DNA of 64,000 nucleotides from UBA1413 sp037447215 (GTDB lineage: Bacteria; Bacteroidota; Bacteroidia; Bacteroidales; Prolixibacteraceae). Positions 55,542 through 64,000 of the stretch are shown here, in pieces (the first letter of the stretch is position 1; the number at the start of each line of letters is the position of its first letter). The translations under genes were made by a program, and so were the position numbers. The notes beneath the pieces were generated by a model that saw only the letters and a program-made list of their open reading frames with translations, was not told the origin of the DNA and ran no database searches. The stretch lies in the NCBI GenBank assembly GCA_037447215.1, contig JBBIHB010000017.1:3444-67443 (forward strand). The letters are read 5' to 3'.

Positions 55542-56159
55542 TTATAGTTTAATTCCCATAAAGCCCATGAAAGCAAGCCCCATCAGGCCGGTAACAATAA
55601 AAGTAATACCAAGTCCACGCAGTGGTGCAGGAATATTTGAATATTGAATTTTTTCCCGGATTGCAGCTATGCCAACAATTGCCAGAAACCAACCAAACCC
55701 TGATCCGAGCCCATAAACAGTGGCTTCACCAATATTGTGAAAAGCTTTTTGTTGCATAAAAAGCGATCCGCCGAGAATGGCACAGTTAACTGCAATTAAG
55801 GGAAGGAATATTCCAAGCTGGGTATAAAGGACCGGAGCAAATTTCTCAACAATCATCTCAACCAATTGCACCATAGAGGCGATTACTGCAATAAACATTA
55901 TGAAGCTCAAAAAGCTGAGGTCAACTTCAGAAAATGCAGGCCCAAGCCATTTCATTGCCCCTTCAGCCAATACAAAATTTTCGAGCAGATAGTTCACGGG
56001 TAAAGTGATACCAAGTACAAATATAACAGCAATCCCTAATCCTGTTGCGGTTTTTACCGATTTCGATACTGCAAGATACGAACACATGCCCAAAAAGTAG
56101 GCAAAAACCATATTCTCGATAAATATCGATTTTACAAATATGTTAATCAGATTTTCCAT
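55542..56159 (-). CDS. nqrE: Na+-translocating NADH:quinone reductase subunit E
   Basis: The 205-residue membrane protein has six hydrophobic helices. Family marks are NIFVKSIFIENMVFAYFLGM and MCSYLAVSKSVKTATGLGIA, PLIAVNCAILGGSLFMQQKA and YGLGSGFGWFLAIVGIAAIR. NqrD and NqrE are related and form the pseudo-twofold core around the internal iron-sulfur site whose cysteines (in CSYLA and NCAIL here) are conserved. 19 bases separate it from nqrD and from nqrF. Start ATG 56159. Confidence 0.97.
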   Translation of the reverse strand: MENLINIFVKSIFIENMVFAYFLGMCSYLAVSKSVKTATGLGIAVIFVLGITLPVNYLLENFVLAEGAMKWLGPAFSEVDLSFLSFIMFIAVIASMVQLVEMIVEKFAPVLYTQLGIFLPLIAVNCAILGGSLFMQQKAFHNIGEATVYGLGSGFGWFLAIVGIAAIREKIQYSNIPAPLRGLGITFIVTGLMGLAFMGFMGIKL

Positions 56160-56178
56160 AATCGAAGATATTTACAGG

Positions 56179-56829
56179 TTAGTTTTCAATTAGCTTGCGG
56201 TTGCGGCTACGTTGAACCCATATAATAATTCCCATAGTTATAAGGGCCATAGGGGGCAAAATCATCATACCGTTGTTTTCGTAAAAGCCACCATTGGCAA
56301 TATACCAGCTATCGGGGATTATCTGATAACCCCATATTGATCCTGAACCGAAAAGTTCTCTGAAGAACCCGACGATAACCAATATTACCCCATAACCGGC
56401 AGCATTTCCAACACCATCGAGGAACGACTGCCATGGCCTATTGCCTAAAGCAAATGCTTCGAGTCGTCCCATTATAATACAGTTTGTAATAATCAACCCG
56501 ACAAATACAGAAAGTTGTTTGGAAACATCGTAAACAAATGCTTTCAGAACCTGATCAACGAGGATTACCAGAGCAGCAATTACGACCAGTTGTACAATTA
56601 TCCGGATACGGTTAGGAATGGTATTCCTAAGTAATGAGATGATTACATTGGCAAAAGCCAGGACAGCTATAACTGAAATAGACATAACCACTGCTGGTTT
56701 TAACTGGGCTGTTACCGCCAATGCCGAGCAAATACCCAGGACCTGAACCGTAATCGGGTTGCTGTCATTAAGTGGATCGGTAAGCAGTTTCAGGTTTTTC
56801 TTTGAGAACATAGGGTCTTTTTCGCTCAT
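56179..56829 (-). CDS. nqrD: Na+-translocating NADH:quinone reductase subunit D
   Basis: The 216-residue membrane protein is the NqrD partner of NqrE. Marks are NPITVQVLGICSALAVTAQL, FVGLIITNCIIMGRLEAFAL and YGVILVIVGFFRELFGSGSI, with the cysteines in GICSAL and TNCIIM matching the NqrE positions. An N-terminal soluble stretch of about 25 residues (MSEKDPMFSKKNLKLLTDPL) precedes the first helix, as in other family members. It starts 2 bases after the nqrC stop, indicating translational coupling. Confidence 0.97.
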   Translation of the reverse strand: MSEKDPMFSKKNLKLLTDPLNDSNPITVQVLGICSALAVTAQLKPAVVMSISVIAVLAFANVIISLLRNTIPNRIRIIVQLVVIAALVILVDQVLKAFVYDVSKQLSVFVGLIITNCIIMGRLEAFALGNRPWQSFLDGVGNAAGYGVILVIVGFFRELFGSGSIWGYQIIPDSWYIANGGFYENNGMMILPPMALITMGIIIWVQRSRNRKLIEN

Positions 56830-56831
56830 GG

Positions 56832-57530
56832 CTATGATTTTTTCCGGATTATAAAATTCTGATAACTTTTCAAATCATCAAGCAGCATCTGCTCAAGGCC
56901 TTTGCTGGTAATGGTCCCGCCCGAAATGGCGTCAACGCTGTGTTCGGCAGGTGCCGATTCGCTTGGTTTAGCCACAATGATCGACACCAGGTTCCCGGCT
57001 GCATCAAATATGGTTTTTCCTTTGAATGGTTCCTGAAAGGCAGGTGTGGAAATTTCGGCACCCAGGCCCGGGGTTTCCCCCTGATGGTCGAAATTGGCCC
57101 CATAAATGGTGTTCAGATCGTCGTTTAAAGAAATATATCCCCATATTGGGCCCCAAAGGCCTGCTCCCCTCAAAGGGAAAATGTACTTGAGCCCATCGTC
57201 GGTCTGAAATTCGAAAACTGGTAATAGCCGCTGTTCCAAAGGTCTGGTTTTCTGGAGCCTCAGGTCAACATCAAATGCGTTTCCTTCAATAACCTCGCCC
57301 TTATGGTTCACCACGTAGGAATTGACAATTTTCTGGGAATAAATTTCGTCAGCATTCTTTGCAGTGGCTGCAATATTAACCGAAGAAAGAATATTCTGCT
57401 TTTTTTCGATCTCCATGTTTTTTTTCTGCATGGGCTTCAGAGCCATAGCGGCAATTGAAAGAATAGCCGCCACCAGAATTACCATCACCGATGCATATAT
57501 AAATGTATAATTATTGCTGTTTCTGTCCAT
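56832..57530 (-). CDS. nqrC: Na+-translocating NADH:quinone reductase subunit C
   Basis: The 232-residue protein has one N-terminal membrane helix (TFIYASVMVILVAAILSIA) and a periplasmic FMN-binding domain. The FMN-attachment segment reads SGGTITSKGLEQML, where T in the GTIT part is the expected covalent site. Classical NqrC has SGATxT, so the A-to-G change is a small variation. GLWGPIWGYISLN and HQGETPGLGAEIS are family marks. FMN is expected to be linked by ApbE. It lies between nqrB (18-base gap) and nqrD. Confidence 0.96.
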   Translation of the reverse strand: MDRNSNNYTFIYASVMVILVAAILSIAAMALKPMQKKNMEIEKKQNILSSVNIAATAKNADEIYSQKIVNSYVVNHKGEVIEGNAFDVDLRLQKTRPLEQRLLPVFEFQTDDGLKYIFPLRGAGLWGPIWGYISLNDDLNTIYGANFDHQGETPGLGAEISTPAFQEPFKGKTIFDAAGNLVSIIVAKPSESAPAEHSVDAISGGTITSKGLEQMLLDDLKSYQNFIIRKKS

Positions 57531-57548
57531 AACTGTAATTTTTAAACA

Positions 57549-58730
57549 TTAAGCTGCAATTTTTACCCTTTTCAGGCGTCGTTTGATATTGGCCTCAACC
57601 ACATAGTGGTCAATAAGCGGCGCAAAGGTATTCATCAACAGTATGGCAAGCATCATGCCTTCCGGATAGGCCGGGTTTACCACCCTGAATAGTATAGCAG
57701 TAATACCGATAAGAAACCCATATATCCATTTACCGGTTTCGGTTTGCGCAGCTGAAACAGGATCGGTAGCCATAAACACAGCTCCAAAAGCAAACCCTCC
57801 GATAATGAGATGGTGCCAGAACGGCATAGCAAAATAGGTGGCAACGGCAGGAGATAATCCTGATATTCCTGAGAAAAGGTTTAGGATAATTCCCATAACC
57901 AGACCCCCTGCAACTGTGGAAACCATAATTTTCCAACTCCCGATACCTGTAATGATCAGGAAAAATGCCCCAAGCAATATGGCAAGGGTCGAAGTTTCGC
58001 CAATAGAGCCGGGAATTAACCCTATAAATGCATCGAAAACATTGAATGCAGTATTTCCGGCAGCGGCATCGGCCATAATGGTTGCACCGGTAAAACCATC
58101 AATAACTTTATCGGAATCTTTCAGTGCAATCCAAACTTTGTCGCCCGACATCTGGGCAGGATAGGCAAAAAACAGAAAAGCCCTTGCCAAAAGGGCAGGG
58201 TTCCAAATGTTCATACCAGTACCTCCGAAAACCTCTTTGCCGAATATTACAGCAAATGCAGTGGCAACGGCTACCATCCAGAGAGGGGTATTTATAGGCA
58301 TAATGAGCGGGATAAGCATCCCCGAAACCAGGAATCCTTCGTTGACTTCGTGCCCACGCATCTGGGCAAAAGCAAATTCAATTCCAAGCCCGGTAACATA
58401 AGATACAATAACAATCGGCAGCACTTTTAACAAACCATAAATGAATACGGTAATAAAACTGGTGGATGCCAGTTCACCTATTGCTTTGAAATGCTGATAT
58501 CCAATGTTGTACATACCAAAAATCAAGGCCGGTAAAAGGGCAATGATTACAAATGACATGGTACGTTTCAGGTCTATGCTGTCGTGTATATGGCTTCCCG
58601 ATCGGGATGTATTTTTGGGTACAAAAGCCAATGTGAAGAAGGCATCGTGCGTAGAATGCAACCAATGGTATTTGGCTCCTTTCTGCACGTATGGCTTTGT
58701 TTTTTCGAAAAAGTTCCTGAGCGCTTTCAT
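57549..58730 (-). CDS. nqrB: Na+-translocating NADH:quinone reductase subunit B
   Basis: The 393-residue membrane protein has about ten helices and carries a covalent FMN on threonine plus riboflavin. The attachment site is GFTGATIMADAAAG (TGAT motif). Marks are RTMSFVIIALLPALIFGMYN, RGHEVNEGFLVSGMLIPLIM, GKEVFGGTGMNIWNPALLAR and FMATDPVSAAQTETGKWIYG. The frame opens at 58751 with TTG; ATG 58730 (MKALRNFFEKTKPYVQKGAK) matches the family start and is chosen. NqrB houses the main sodium pathway. Confidence 0.97.
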   Translation of the reverse strand: MKALRNFFEKTKPYVQKGAKYHWLHSTHDAFFTLAFVPKNTSRSGSHIHDSIDLKRTMSFVIIALLPALIFGMYNIGYQHFKAIGELASTSFITVFIYGLLKVLPIVIVSYVTGLGIEFAFAQMRGHEVNEGFLVSGMLIPLIMPINTPLWMVAVATAFAVIFGKEVFGGTGMNIWNPALLARAFLFFAYPAQMSGDKVWIALKDSDKVIDGFTGATIMADAAAGNTAFNVFDAFIGLIPGSIGETSTLAILLGAFFLIITGIGSWKIMVSTVAGGLVMGIILNLFSGISGLSPAVATYFAMPFWHHLIIGGFAFGAVFMATDPVSAAQTETGKWIYGFLIGITAILFRVVNPAYPEGMMLAILLMNTFAPLIDHYVVEANIKRRLKRVKIAA

Positions 58731-58762
58731 TTTTTTTTGAATTTTATGCAAATTTCAGTTTA

Positions 58763-60115
58763 TTACCCGAGTTCCTGTACCATAACATTAATTCCTTTCC
58801 GAAGAATATCCTGAACGTGGATTTTTGATGTACAGGCAAATTCACAGAGGGCAAGGTCTTCTTCGATTACTTCATAAATTCCAAGTTGCTCCATTTTGTC
58901 AATATCGTTTACAAGAACCGATTTCAGGAGATGGACAGGCAAAATATCCATGGGGAGTAATTTTTCGTATTCCCCCGACATTACGAAAGCCCTTTCTCCC
59001 CCATGAAGTTTGGCAGTGAGTTCGTATTCTTTTTTGGGGAAAAGAGATGACAGGAATGTTTTACCTGCACTGTACTTATCAATACCGGGGAGGGCCCATC
59101 CCAAAAATTCATAATCGTCACCTTCGGGGATCACTGTTATCTGATTGTCGTAAAAACCTAAAAAATTATCGCAGATCAATCTGGATCCAGTCAACGGATT
59201 GCCACTAATGATCCTTACTTTCAGCTTTTCTGAAAGTTTTCCCTCAATTATTGGACATAACCGTGTTCCCGACTTTACCTGAACATATTTGGGATTTATC
59301 ACCTCTGAACCTGTTAGGGCTATAATTTTGGTAAAATCAACCTTGCCGGTTTCAAAAAGGCGTCCAATAAAAATCACGTCCTGAGGATTGATGGTCCAAA
59401 CAGTTTCGCTTTTATTTACCGGTGCAATATGGTGTATTTGTATTCCCACGTTTCCCGCCGGATGGGGACCATCAAAAAAGTTGATTTCAATTCCGGTGGT
59501 ATTTTTAAAAATTGAGTTTTCATTATGAGCAGGTAAACCCAAATAGATTTTCCCTGGGGTAAGCTTTTTCAGGGCATTAATTCCTGTTTGAAACAGTTTT
59601 TCCTGTCCTTTTAAGACAAATTCATAATCTGGGGCGAGTGGAGCTGTATCAAATCCTGAAATAAAAATATCGCGGGGAGTTTCATCCGGTCGGGCCACAA
59701 TCCCATAGGGACGGCGTTTTATGAAAGGCCACATCCCGCTTTTCAGCAGTTTTTGCCTGATTTCCTCATGATCAAGTGCAACAGGATCGGCTTTCCCAAA
59801 ATCAATGGAGTCAAGCTTCTTATCATTATCAACAATAATTTCCAGAATTTTCCGGCGCTCTCCCCTGTTGACAAGCGAAACAACGCCCGACACAGGCGAA
59901 ACAAAATAAACCTCCGGATGGTATTTGTCGTAGAACAACACCTCACCTGCTTTTACCTCCTGCCCCTGCTTCACTGATAACCTTGGAGTCAATCCCGCAA
60001 AATCGGTGGGTTTTATGGCGTATTGATCAGCGTCGGGAGCTTTTTCAAGAATTGCTTCAGCTTTTCCCTTCAGCTTGATTTTCAGCCCTTTTCTGAGTTT
60101 TATCGTTTTCGACAT
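58763..60115 (-). CDS. nqrA: Na+-translocating NADH:quinone reductase subunit A
   Basis: The 450-residue cytoplasmic subunit begins MSKTIKLRKGLKIKLKGKAE and shows KPTDFAGLTPRLSVKQGQEV, GEVLFYDKYHPEVYFVSPVS, the RPYGIVARPDETPRDIFISG segment, and IHHIAPVNKSETVWTINPQD. The C-terminal VIEEDLALCEFACTSKIHVQ with the two cysteines is typical of the RnfC-like NqrA tail. It is involved in quinone binding. First gene of the operon, with a promoter 32 bases upstream. Start ATG 60115. Confidence 0.97.
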   Translation of the reverse strand: MSKTIKLRKGLKIKLKGKAEAILEKAPDADQYAIKPTDFAGLTPRLSVKQGQEVKAGEVLFYDKYHPEVYFVSPVSGVVSLVNRGERRKILEIIVDNDKKLDSIDFGKADPVALDHEEIRQKLLKSGMWPFIKRRPYGIVARPDETPRDIFISGFDTAPLAPDYEFVLKGQEKLFQTGINALKKLTPGKIYLGLPAHNENSIFKNTTGIEINFFDGPHPAGNVGIQIHHIAPVNKSETVWTINPQDVIFIGRLFETGKVDFTKIIALTGSEVINPKYVQVKSGTRLCPIIEGKLSEKLKVRIISGNPLTGSRLICDNFLGFYDNQITVIPEGDDYEFLGWALPGIDKYSAGKTFLSSLFPKKEYELTAKLHGGERAFVMSGEYEKLLPMDILPVHLLKSVLVNDIDKMEQLGIYEVIEEDLALCEFACTSKIHVQDILRKGINVMVQELG

Positions 60116-60146
60116 ATTTGATTTGAATTAATTTCAATATTGAACG

Positions 60147-60176
60147 CAAAAGTACGTAAAATGAAAAATTCTTCAA
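60147..60176 (-). promoter_or_regulatory. Promoter of the nqr operon
   Basis: Minus strand TTG (60174-60176), 19-base spacer, TACTTTTG (60147-60154): full consensus apart from the first T of the -33 element. RNA should start near 60140, leader about 25 bases to ATG 60115. Confidence 0.75.
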
Positions 60177-60329
60177 TATAACATCAATTTATTCATTCAA
60201 GTTTCAAAATATACAGATATTTTAATTCGTTATCTCTGCAAGAATGAGGACTAAAATTAATATGAATATCTCTTATTCAGTAAATTTACATGAAGTTTTT
60301 AATTATATCAAATGTAAATAAATGATTAA

Positions 60330-60359
60330 TTGCCAATTACGGTTAGGGTATTATTTTTG
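60330..60359 (+). promoter_or_regulatory. Promoter of the Plug-type T9SS gene
   Basis: TTG (60330-60332), 19-base spacer, TATTTTTG (60352-60359). RNA start near 60366, about 18 bases before ATG 60384. The box lies inside the longer open frame from 60330 and thus rules out that earlier start. Confidence 0.75.
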
Positions 60360-60383
60360 TCGGCGAGTTTAAAAAATCCTGTT

Positions 60384-61661
60384 ATGAATATCAAGATCGG
60401 TTTTGTTTACCTTTTTTATTTGGTTTCGTTTGTATCGTTTGGACAGGTAAACCCATATTACCACGAAAATGCAGTTTTTCGTGAGGAGATCAAATCTGTT
60501 CAGATGTTTCGCGAGGGTTTCGAGCTTTCGGGCCCGATACTCGAGCTTGGTGAAAATGCCCGCTTGATCCTGAAGTTCGATGATCTTTCGAACCAGATTA
60601 AGAATTATTACTATACAATTTTGCATTGCGATCCCAACTGGAATGAAAGTTTTGTAAGACAAAATGAATATCTAACAGGCTTTCCTGAAAATCCGGTTAC
60701 TGATTATGCCAGGTCGTTTAACACAACTTTTGGGTACATAAATTACCAATTGGCTATTCCCAACGAAGAGGTTCAGTTAAAACTTTCTGGAAATTACATT
60801 TTGCTGGTTTACGAAAATCAAAACAAAGAAGACCTTGTTTTGTCGCACAGGTTTTATATTACAGAAAATTCGGCGCAGATTGAAGGAACGGTCCGCCGTG
60901 CCACCCTCGATGCTTTTAAGGGTGAAAATCATGAAGTGGATTTTACGGTTTTGCATCCCCGATTGAGAATAAATAACCCACACGACGAAGTAAATGTGGT
61001 TATTACGCAGAATAATCGATGGGACAATGCCAAACGCAACATTAAACCTATATATATACAAGATGGACGGTTGATTTACGATTATAATCGTGAAAATGTT
61101 TTTACTGCCGGAAATGAGTTCAGGTATTTTGATATACGCAACAAGCGTATTAGTGGTGAAGGCGTTATGGAAACTTCATTTTTCAGGCCTTATTACCATA
61201 TTACCCTGTATCCCGGCGAGGTAAGGTCGAATAAACGGTACTTTCCATACCGGGAAATGAACGGAAGGTTTGTGATTGAAAGCCAGGAAAGGGTGCAGGA
61301 TTTCGATACCGAGTGCGATTACCAGTTTGTGCATTTCACCCTTCCTCTCGAAGCTCCATTGCTAGGTGGAACCATCAATGTTTTCGGAGAGCTTTCGAAC
61401 TGGAATGCCAATAAAGGTAACGAAATGACCTGGAATTTCGAAACGGGCAGGTATGAACTTACATTGCTTTTAAAACAGGGTTACTACAATTATTTATATG
61501 TATATGTTCCCGAAGGTTCAGTATCAGCCGATCATATCAATCTGGAAGGAAGTTTCTGGGAAACCGAGAACGATTATCAGATATTTGTATATTACAAAGA
61601 CCTTTCTGCTAGGTACCACCGTTTAATTGCTTACAGGCAGCTGAATTCGAAGTTGAATTAG
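60384..61661 (+). CDS. DUF5103 protein, T9SS Plug-type
   Basis: The 425-residue secreted protein (signal MNIKIGFVYLFYLVSFVSFG) fits DUF5103. Marks are YHENAVFREEIKSVQMFREG, LILKFDDLSNQIKNYYYTIL with HCDPNWNESFVRQNEYLTGF, LSHRFYITE, EVDFTVLHPRLRINNPHDEV and the late FGELSNWNANKGNEMTWNFE. In Flavobacterium johnsoniae a DUF5103 protein was identified as the Plug that closes the periplasmic side of the SprA barrel when PorV is absent. The start chosen follows the promoter; the frame extends to 60330. It converges with the DUF3267 gene (4 bases between stops). Confidence 0.9.
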   Translation: MNIKIGFVYLFYLVSFVSFGQVNPYYHENAVFREEIKSVQMFREGFELSGPILELGENARLILKFDDLSNQIKNYYYTILHCDPNWNESFVRQNEYLTGFPENPVTDYARSFNTTFGYINYQLAIPNEEVQLKLSGNYILLVYENQNKEDLVLSHRFYITENSAQIEGTVRRATLDAFKGENHEVDFTVLHPRLRINNPHDEVNVVITQNNRWDNAKRNIKPIYIQDGRLIYDYNRENVFTAGNEFRYFDIRNKRISGEGVMETSFFRPYYHITLYPGEVRSNKRYFPYREMNGRFVIESQERVQDFDTECDYQFVHFTLPLEAPLLGGTINVFGELSNWNANKGNEMTWNFETGRYELTLLLKQGYYNYLYVYVPEGSVSADHINLEGSFWETENDYQIFVYYKDLSARYHRLIAYRQLNSKLN

Positions 61662-61665
61662 GATA

Positions 61666-62301
61666 TTATTTCTGTAGAAAATAATAACTGGTCTTCTGTT
61701 TGTGATCATCGTAAGTGTAAACTTCTTTGCCAGGGAAGCGGTAAAACAAGGTGGCCAAAGCAACATCGCCGGCACAGAAGAAACTATGGATGCACATGAC
61801 CATAACTGGGAAATAGACAAGGGGTTGTGAATACCAATAGACAATTAATATTGCAGTAACCAGTTGCACCACAACCAGCGGTGTAAATGCTACCCAAAGG
61901 AAGGGTCTCCGGCTTAAAACAAACTTATCGGCTTCGGCATAAAAAATATACCTTCCGGGCACCATCCCGAACCGCACTTTTGGTGCTCCTGCAAGTATTA
62001 ATACCATCCCATGAATAAGTTCATGTATCGCAACAAGTAGTGTGAGGCTGAAAGCTATTGAACCGAGGGTAATGAACAGATAATTGCTGTCGCCTTTTAA
62101 GGCGATTACAATTGCACGGGTAAGAAAGAAAATTGCAGCCAGAAAAAGTGTTGTCTGATAAATCATATAGATGGGTACAATTTTCCGGTCTTCCATTACC
62201 TGGCTAAGCACAAAATCCTTGATACGCGAATGTTCGACCGATGCCAGCAATTCAAACCTCGATGGATCGGCCAGGTCTTCGATGGTTGGACGATTCTTCA
62301 T
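61666..62301 (-). CDS. DUF3267 putative zincin membrane protein
   Basis: The 211-residue protein has four to five hydrophobic segments and a zinc-type HExxH at His93-His97 (VAIHELIHGMVLILAGAPKV), followed by GMVPGRYIFYAEADKFVLSR. It matches the DUF3267 family of putative membrane zincins with no established substrate. Its start codon overlaps the stop of the flippase gene as ATGA, so the two are translationally coupled. This suggests a link to envelope polysaccharide handling, which is inference. Confidence 0.85.
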   Translation of the reverse strand: MKNRPTIEDLADPSRFELLASVEHSRIKDFVLSQVMEDRKIVPIYMIYQTTLFLAAIFFLTRAIVIALKGDSNYLFITLGSIAFSLTLLVAIHELIHGMVLILAGAPKVRFGMVPGRYIFYAEADKFVLSRRPFLWVAFTPLVVVQLVTAILIVYWYSQPLVYFPVMVMCIHSFFCAGDVALATLFYRFPGKEVYTYDDHKQKTSYYFLQK

Positions 62302-63743
62302 TGTTTATAAACAATAATTTTGTACAGATCACGTATATTAATCAATCCGGTAAAGAAGGCCAGTAACATTCCGGCACCGATCATACTGAAATAGCCAACA
62401 GCCCGGCTTTCGACCCACCGCGACAAAATTCCAATAAGAACAACGCCTGCAATAAATACAATAAGTTTTACGATAAAACTTCTCCCAGGGCGCAGTTTGA
62501 AAATGTATGAGGCAATAATCACCTGTGCCCCTGCAGTTGAAAGCTGCGTAACCATAGCGGCAATGGCCGAACCCAGGGCAAAATATTTCGGGATCAGAAT
62601 TAGGTTCAATACCACATTTAACAACATTCCGCCGGCAGCCATATAGTTAAGTTCCCTGATACTTCCGTTGGCTGTAAGGAGAGTGCCAAATATATAGGTA
62701 GTGGCAATCCCGATAAAGCCAGTCATCAGCAACCCAAGCATATCGGCTGAGTCTTCGATGTGCGAATGGTATAGGAGCGACATTATATCCCTGTCGTAAA
62801 GCAAGCTCGAAACGGCAATGATGACCGATGGTATAAACAGCAGGGCGGTGGCCAGAATTACGATTGGCCTCACGGGCTCTTCTTTCTTGAGCATGCTGGA
62901 AAACATAGGCAGAAGTAACCCACCTACAAGTGCCCCAAACATGGCTACGGCATCGAGTAACCTGAATGCCTGCGCATAAACCCCTGCTTCCCTTTTTCCG
63001 ATCGGGTCGGGAAGCAAACGTTCGAGCATTACCGAATCGATACGGTTGTAAAATGCCATTAATAAAATCAATAAAGCATAAGGATACGACTTTTTGAGAA
63101 AAACCAGGGCAAATTTCCTGTCAAATCTGACGGTGAATTTTCCGCTTTTGGAAATAACAATAGCCAGGGTAATCAAAGTTGTAAGCAAATAAGCAATAGA
63201 TTGGGCATATACAAACCACTCAATATGGAAAACACCCCGGGTCAGGTTGGTGAAAAGCAATACACTGCATATTGCAATCATGAGCGTTCGGTCCAGTACT
63301 GAAAGTAAACTGTCGGTTTTAAACAGAAGCAATGCACTGATATTCGAACGGAGATATAAGGTAAATGAAACAAGAAACTGATTGATTATAAGGAAGAAAA
63401 GAAGATGAAACTGGATTTTGCCGTATCCGATTACAGCAGCAGTTACCAGGCTGAAAATAGCGTAAACTATTGCCAGTATAAGTTTAAGGCCTACAATATT
63501 TGATAAGTGTTTGTGTAAAAGAAACCGATTCTGGGCAATATTGCGGTTGTTGAAATTGGTAATCCCCACGTCGAGCATTATATTGAGGATCATTGAAAAA
63601 TTAAACAGGGCAAAGTAAAGCCCGTAACTTTCGGCCCCCACAACGTTTTGCACAGTGCGGTCAATTCCGAGAACCCAGAAAGGCTTGATCAGCAGGTTAA
63701 GGGCAACCAGCAATATCAGGTTGGTTACGAATTTACGCTTCAA
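62298..63743 (-). CDS. Wzx-type oligosaccharide flippase/MATE-like polysaccharide transporter
   Basis: The 481-residue protein has about 12-14 hydrophobic helices and the polysaccharide-biosynthesis (Wzx/MVF) pattern, for example VGAESYGLYFALFNFSMILN, NNRNIAQNRFLLHKHLSNIV, MLERLLPDPIGKREAGVYAQ and MAAGGMLLNVVLNLILIPKY. It should flip lipid-linked sugar across the inner membrane. The start is TTG 63743 (MKRKFVTNLILLVALNLLI). In the same frame a stop lies about eight codons upstream and no ATG comes before the first helix, so TTG is the only workable start. A weak -7-like TACTTTTA lies about 40 bases upstream. No glycosyltransferase is in view. Confidence 0.88.
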   Translation of the reverse strand: MKRKFVTNLILLVALNLLIKPFWVLGIDRTVQNVVGAESYGLYFALFNFSMILNIMLDVGITNFNNRNIAQNRFLLHKHLSNIVGLKLILAIVYAIFSLVTAAVIGYGKIQFHLLFFLIINQFLVSFTLYLRSNISALLLFKTDSLLSVLDRTLMIAICSVLLFTNLTRGVFHIEWFVYAQSIAYLLTTLITLAIVISKSGKFTVRFDRKFALVFLKKSYPYALLILLMAFYNRIDSVMLERLLPDPIGKREAGVYAQAFRLLDAVAMFGALVGGLLLPMFSSMLKKEEPVRPIVILATALLFIPSVIIAVSSLLYDRDIMSLLYHSHIEDSADMLGLLMTGFIGIATTYIFGTLLTANGSIRELNYMAAGGMLLNVVLNLILIPKYFALGSAIAAMVTQLSTAGAQVIIASYIFKLRPGRSFIVKLIVFIAGVVLIGILSRWVESRAVGYFSMIGAGMLLAFFTGLINIRDLYKIIVYKQ

Positions 63744-64000
63744 TTCAAAAACTTTTATGTGGTTTTATTCAAATTGGTGGATAAAAGTATAATATTTTGG
63801 CATACTTAATCCAGAGTTGGTTATTACGCCATTAATTTCTCTATTAAACCCTGTTTGATCAAATTGTCAGCCGGGGATTGGGTGACTTGTCTTCTTCGAC
63901 AGCAAATTTTTTCTTTCACGAATTAAGTCAGGGATTTAAACGCTTGTGGATAGACCGGAGCAAGCTGACCCCCCAATTCGGATGAAAACAAGCTGGATTT
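63744..64000. other. Gene-free right edge with possible IS21-type end
   Basis: I see no gene in this 257-base stretch. CAAGCTG recurs at 63961-63967 and 63989-63995 (28-base period), the first followed by ACCCCCC, within a GC-richer run after TGTGGATAGACC at about 63946. Short spaced repeats of this kind recall the ends of IS21-family elements. The rest of any element would lie beyond the window. Confidence 0.35.

Noticed and set aside
60180..60330. Small gene in the nqrA-Plug gap
   Set aside because: Very AT-rich and interrupted by stops in all frames; only the two divergent promoters are convincing.
1..64000. tRNA, rRNA, riboswitch or phage genes
   Set aside because: No cloverleaf, rRNA-like block, riboswitch core or phage structural/integrase gene was recognised by eye; a covariance-model scan would be decisive.

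Overview
The window looks like a chromosomal segment of a Bacteroidota bacterium, probably from the Bacteroidales/Marinilabiliales side. The evidence is a SprA translocon, a Plug-type DUF5103 protein, a type IX secretion (T9SS) client, a complete Na+-NQR operon, several lipoprotein or secreted glycoside hydrolases, and promoters of the Bacteroidetes form TTTG-N19/20-TAnnTTTG. No rRNA, tRNA, CRISPR array or intact transposase was seen. Layout, left to right. 1-4600: a DUF1080 lipoprotein, a BtpA/SgcQ TIM-barrel protein, a visibly GC-richer relic zone with a 5'-truncated Gfo/Idh/MocA fragment and a broken tetraheme NapC/NirT-FGE fusion gene, and a YkgJ-type Cys-cluster protein. 4800-13300: a minus-strand run of secreted glycosidases (GH2, GH31, an unassigned 623-residue protein, GH51) with one promoter-like site upstream of the GH2 gene. 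Together with GH95 and L-arabinose isomerase at 38-42 kb it points to trimming of arabinose-, xylose-, galactose- and fucose-decorated hemicellulose such as xyloglucan or arabinoxylan. No SusC/SusD pair lies in the window. 13400-25800: a tightly packed minus-strand run kbl, M17 aminopeptidase, pdxA, ruvA, sprA, cupin, closed by a strong terminator. 25900-35700: a multispan TPR protein, then gltX, uvrA and a TGS-domain nucleoside kinase on the plus strand, then htpX-like and lemA on the minus strand. 35800-38100: an oxidative-stress group with a peroxiredoxin, a decayed bacterioferritin-type fragment, a cysteine-free Fur/PerR-like regulator with a well-formed promoter, and Fe/Mn superoxide dismutase. 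38100-46000: GH95, araA, a group II PLP decarboxylase, acylphosphatase, a small membrane protein, and apbE convergent with a short conserved-looking membrane protein. 46000-54200: a 1912-residue S8 protease with 13 PKD repeats in an alternating two-type pattern, GEVED-like and T9SS sorting domains, then a regulatory-looking AT-rich gap, an intact MscS channel and a decayed second MscS gene. 54200-60200: nqrABCDEF on the minus strand with promoter and terminator. 60300-64000: the Plug-type T9SS protein, a DUF3267 zincin-like membrane protein overlapping a Wzx-type flippase, and a gene-free right edge that may touch an insertion sequence. Functionally, SprA and Plug belong to the same outer-membrane T9SS translocon and the S8/PKD protease is a likely cargo. 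ApbE is expected to attach FMN to NqrB and NqrC. The Fur-like regulator sits among peroxide and superoxide defence genes it may control.
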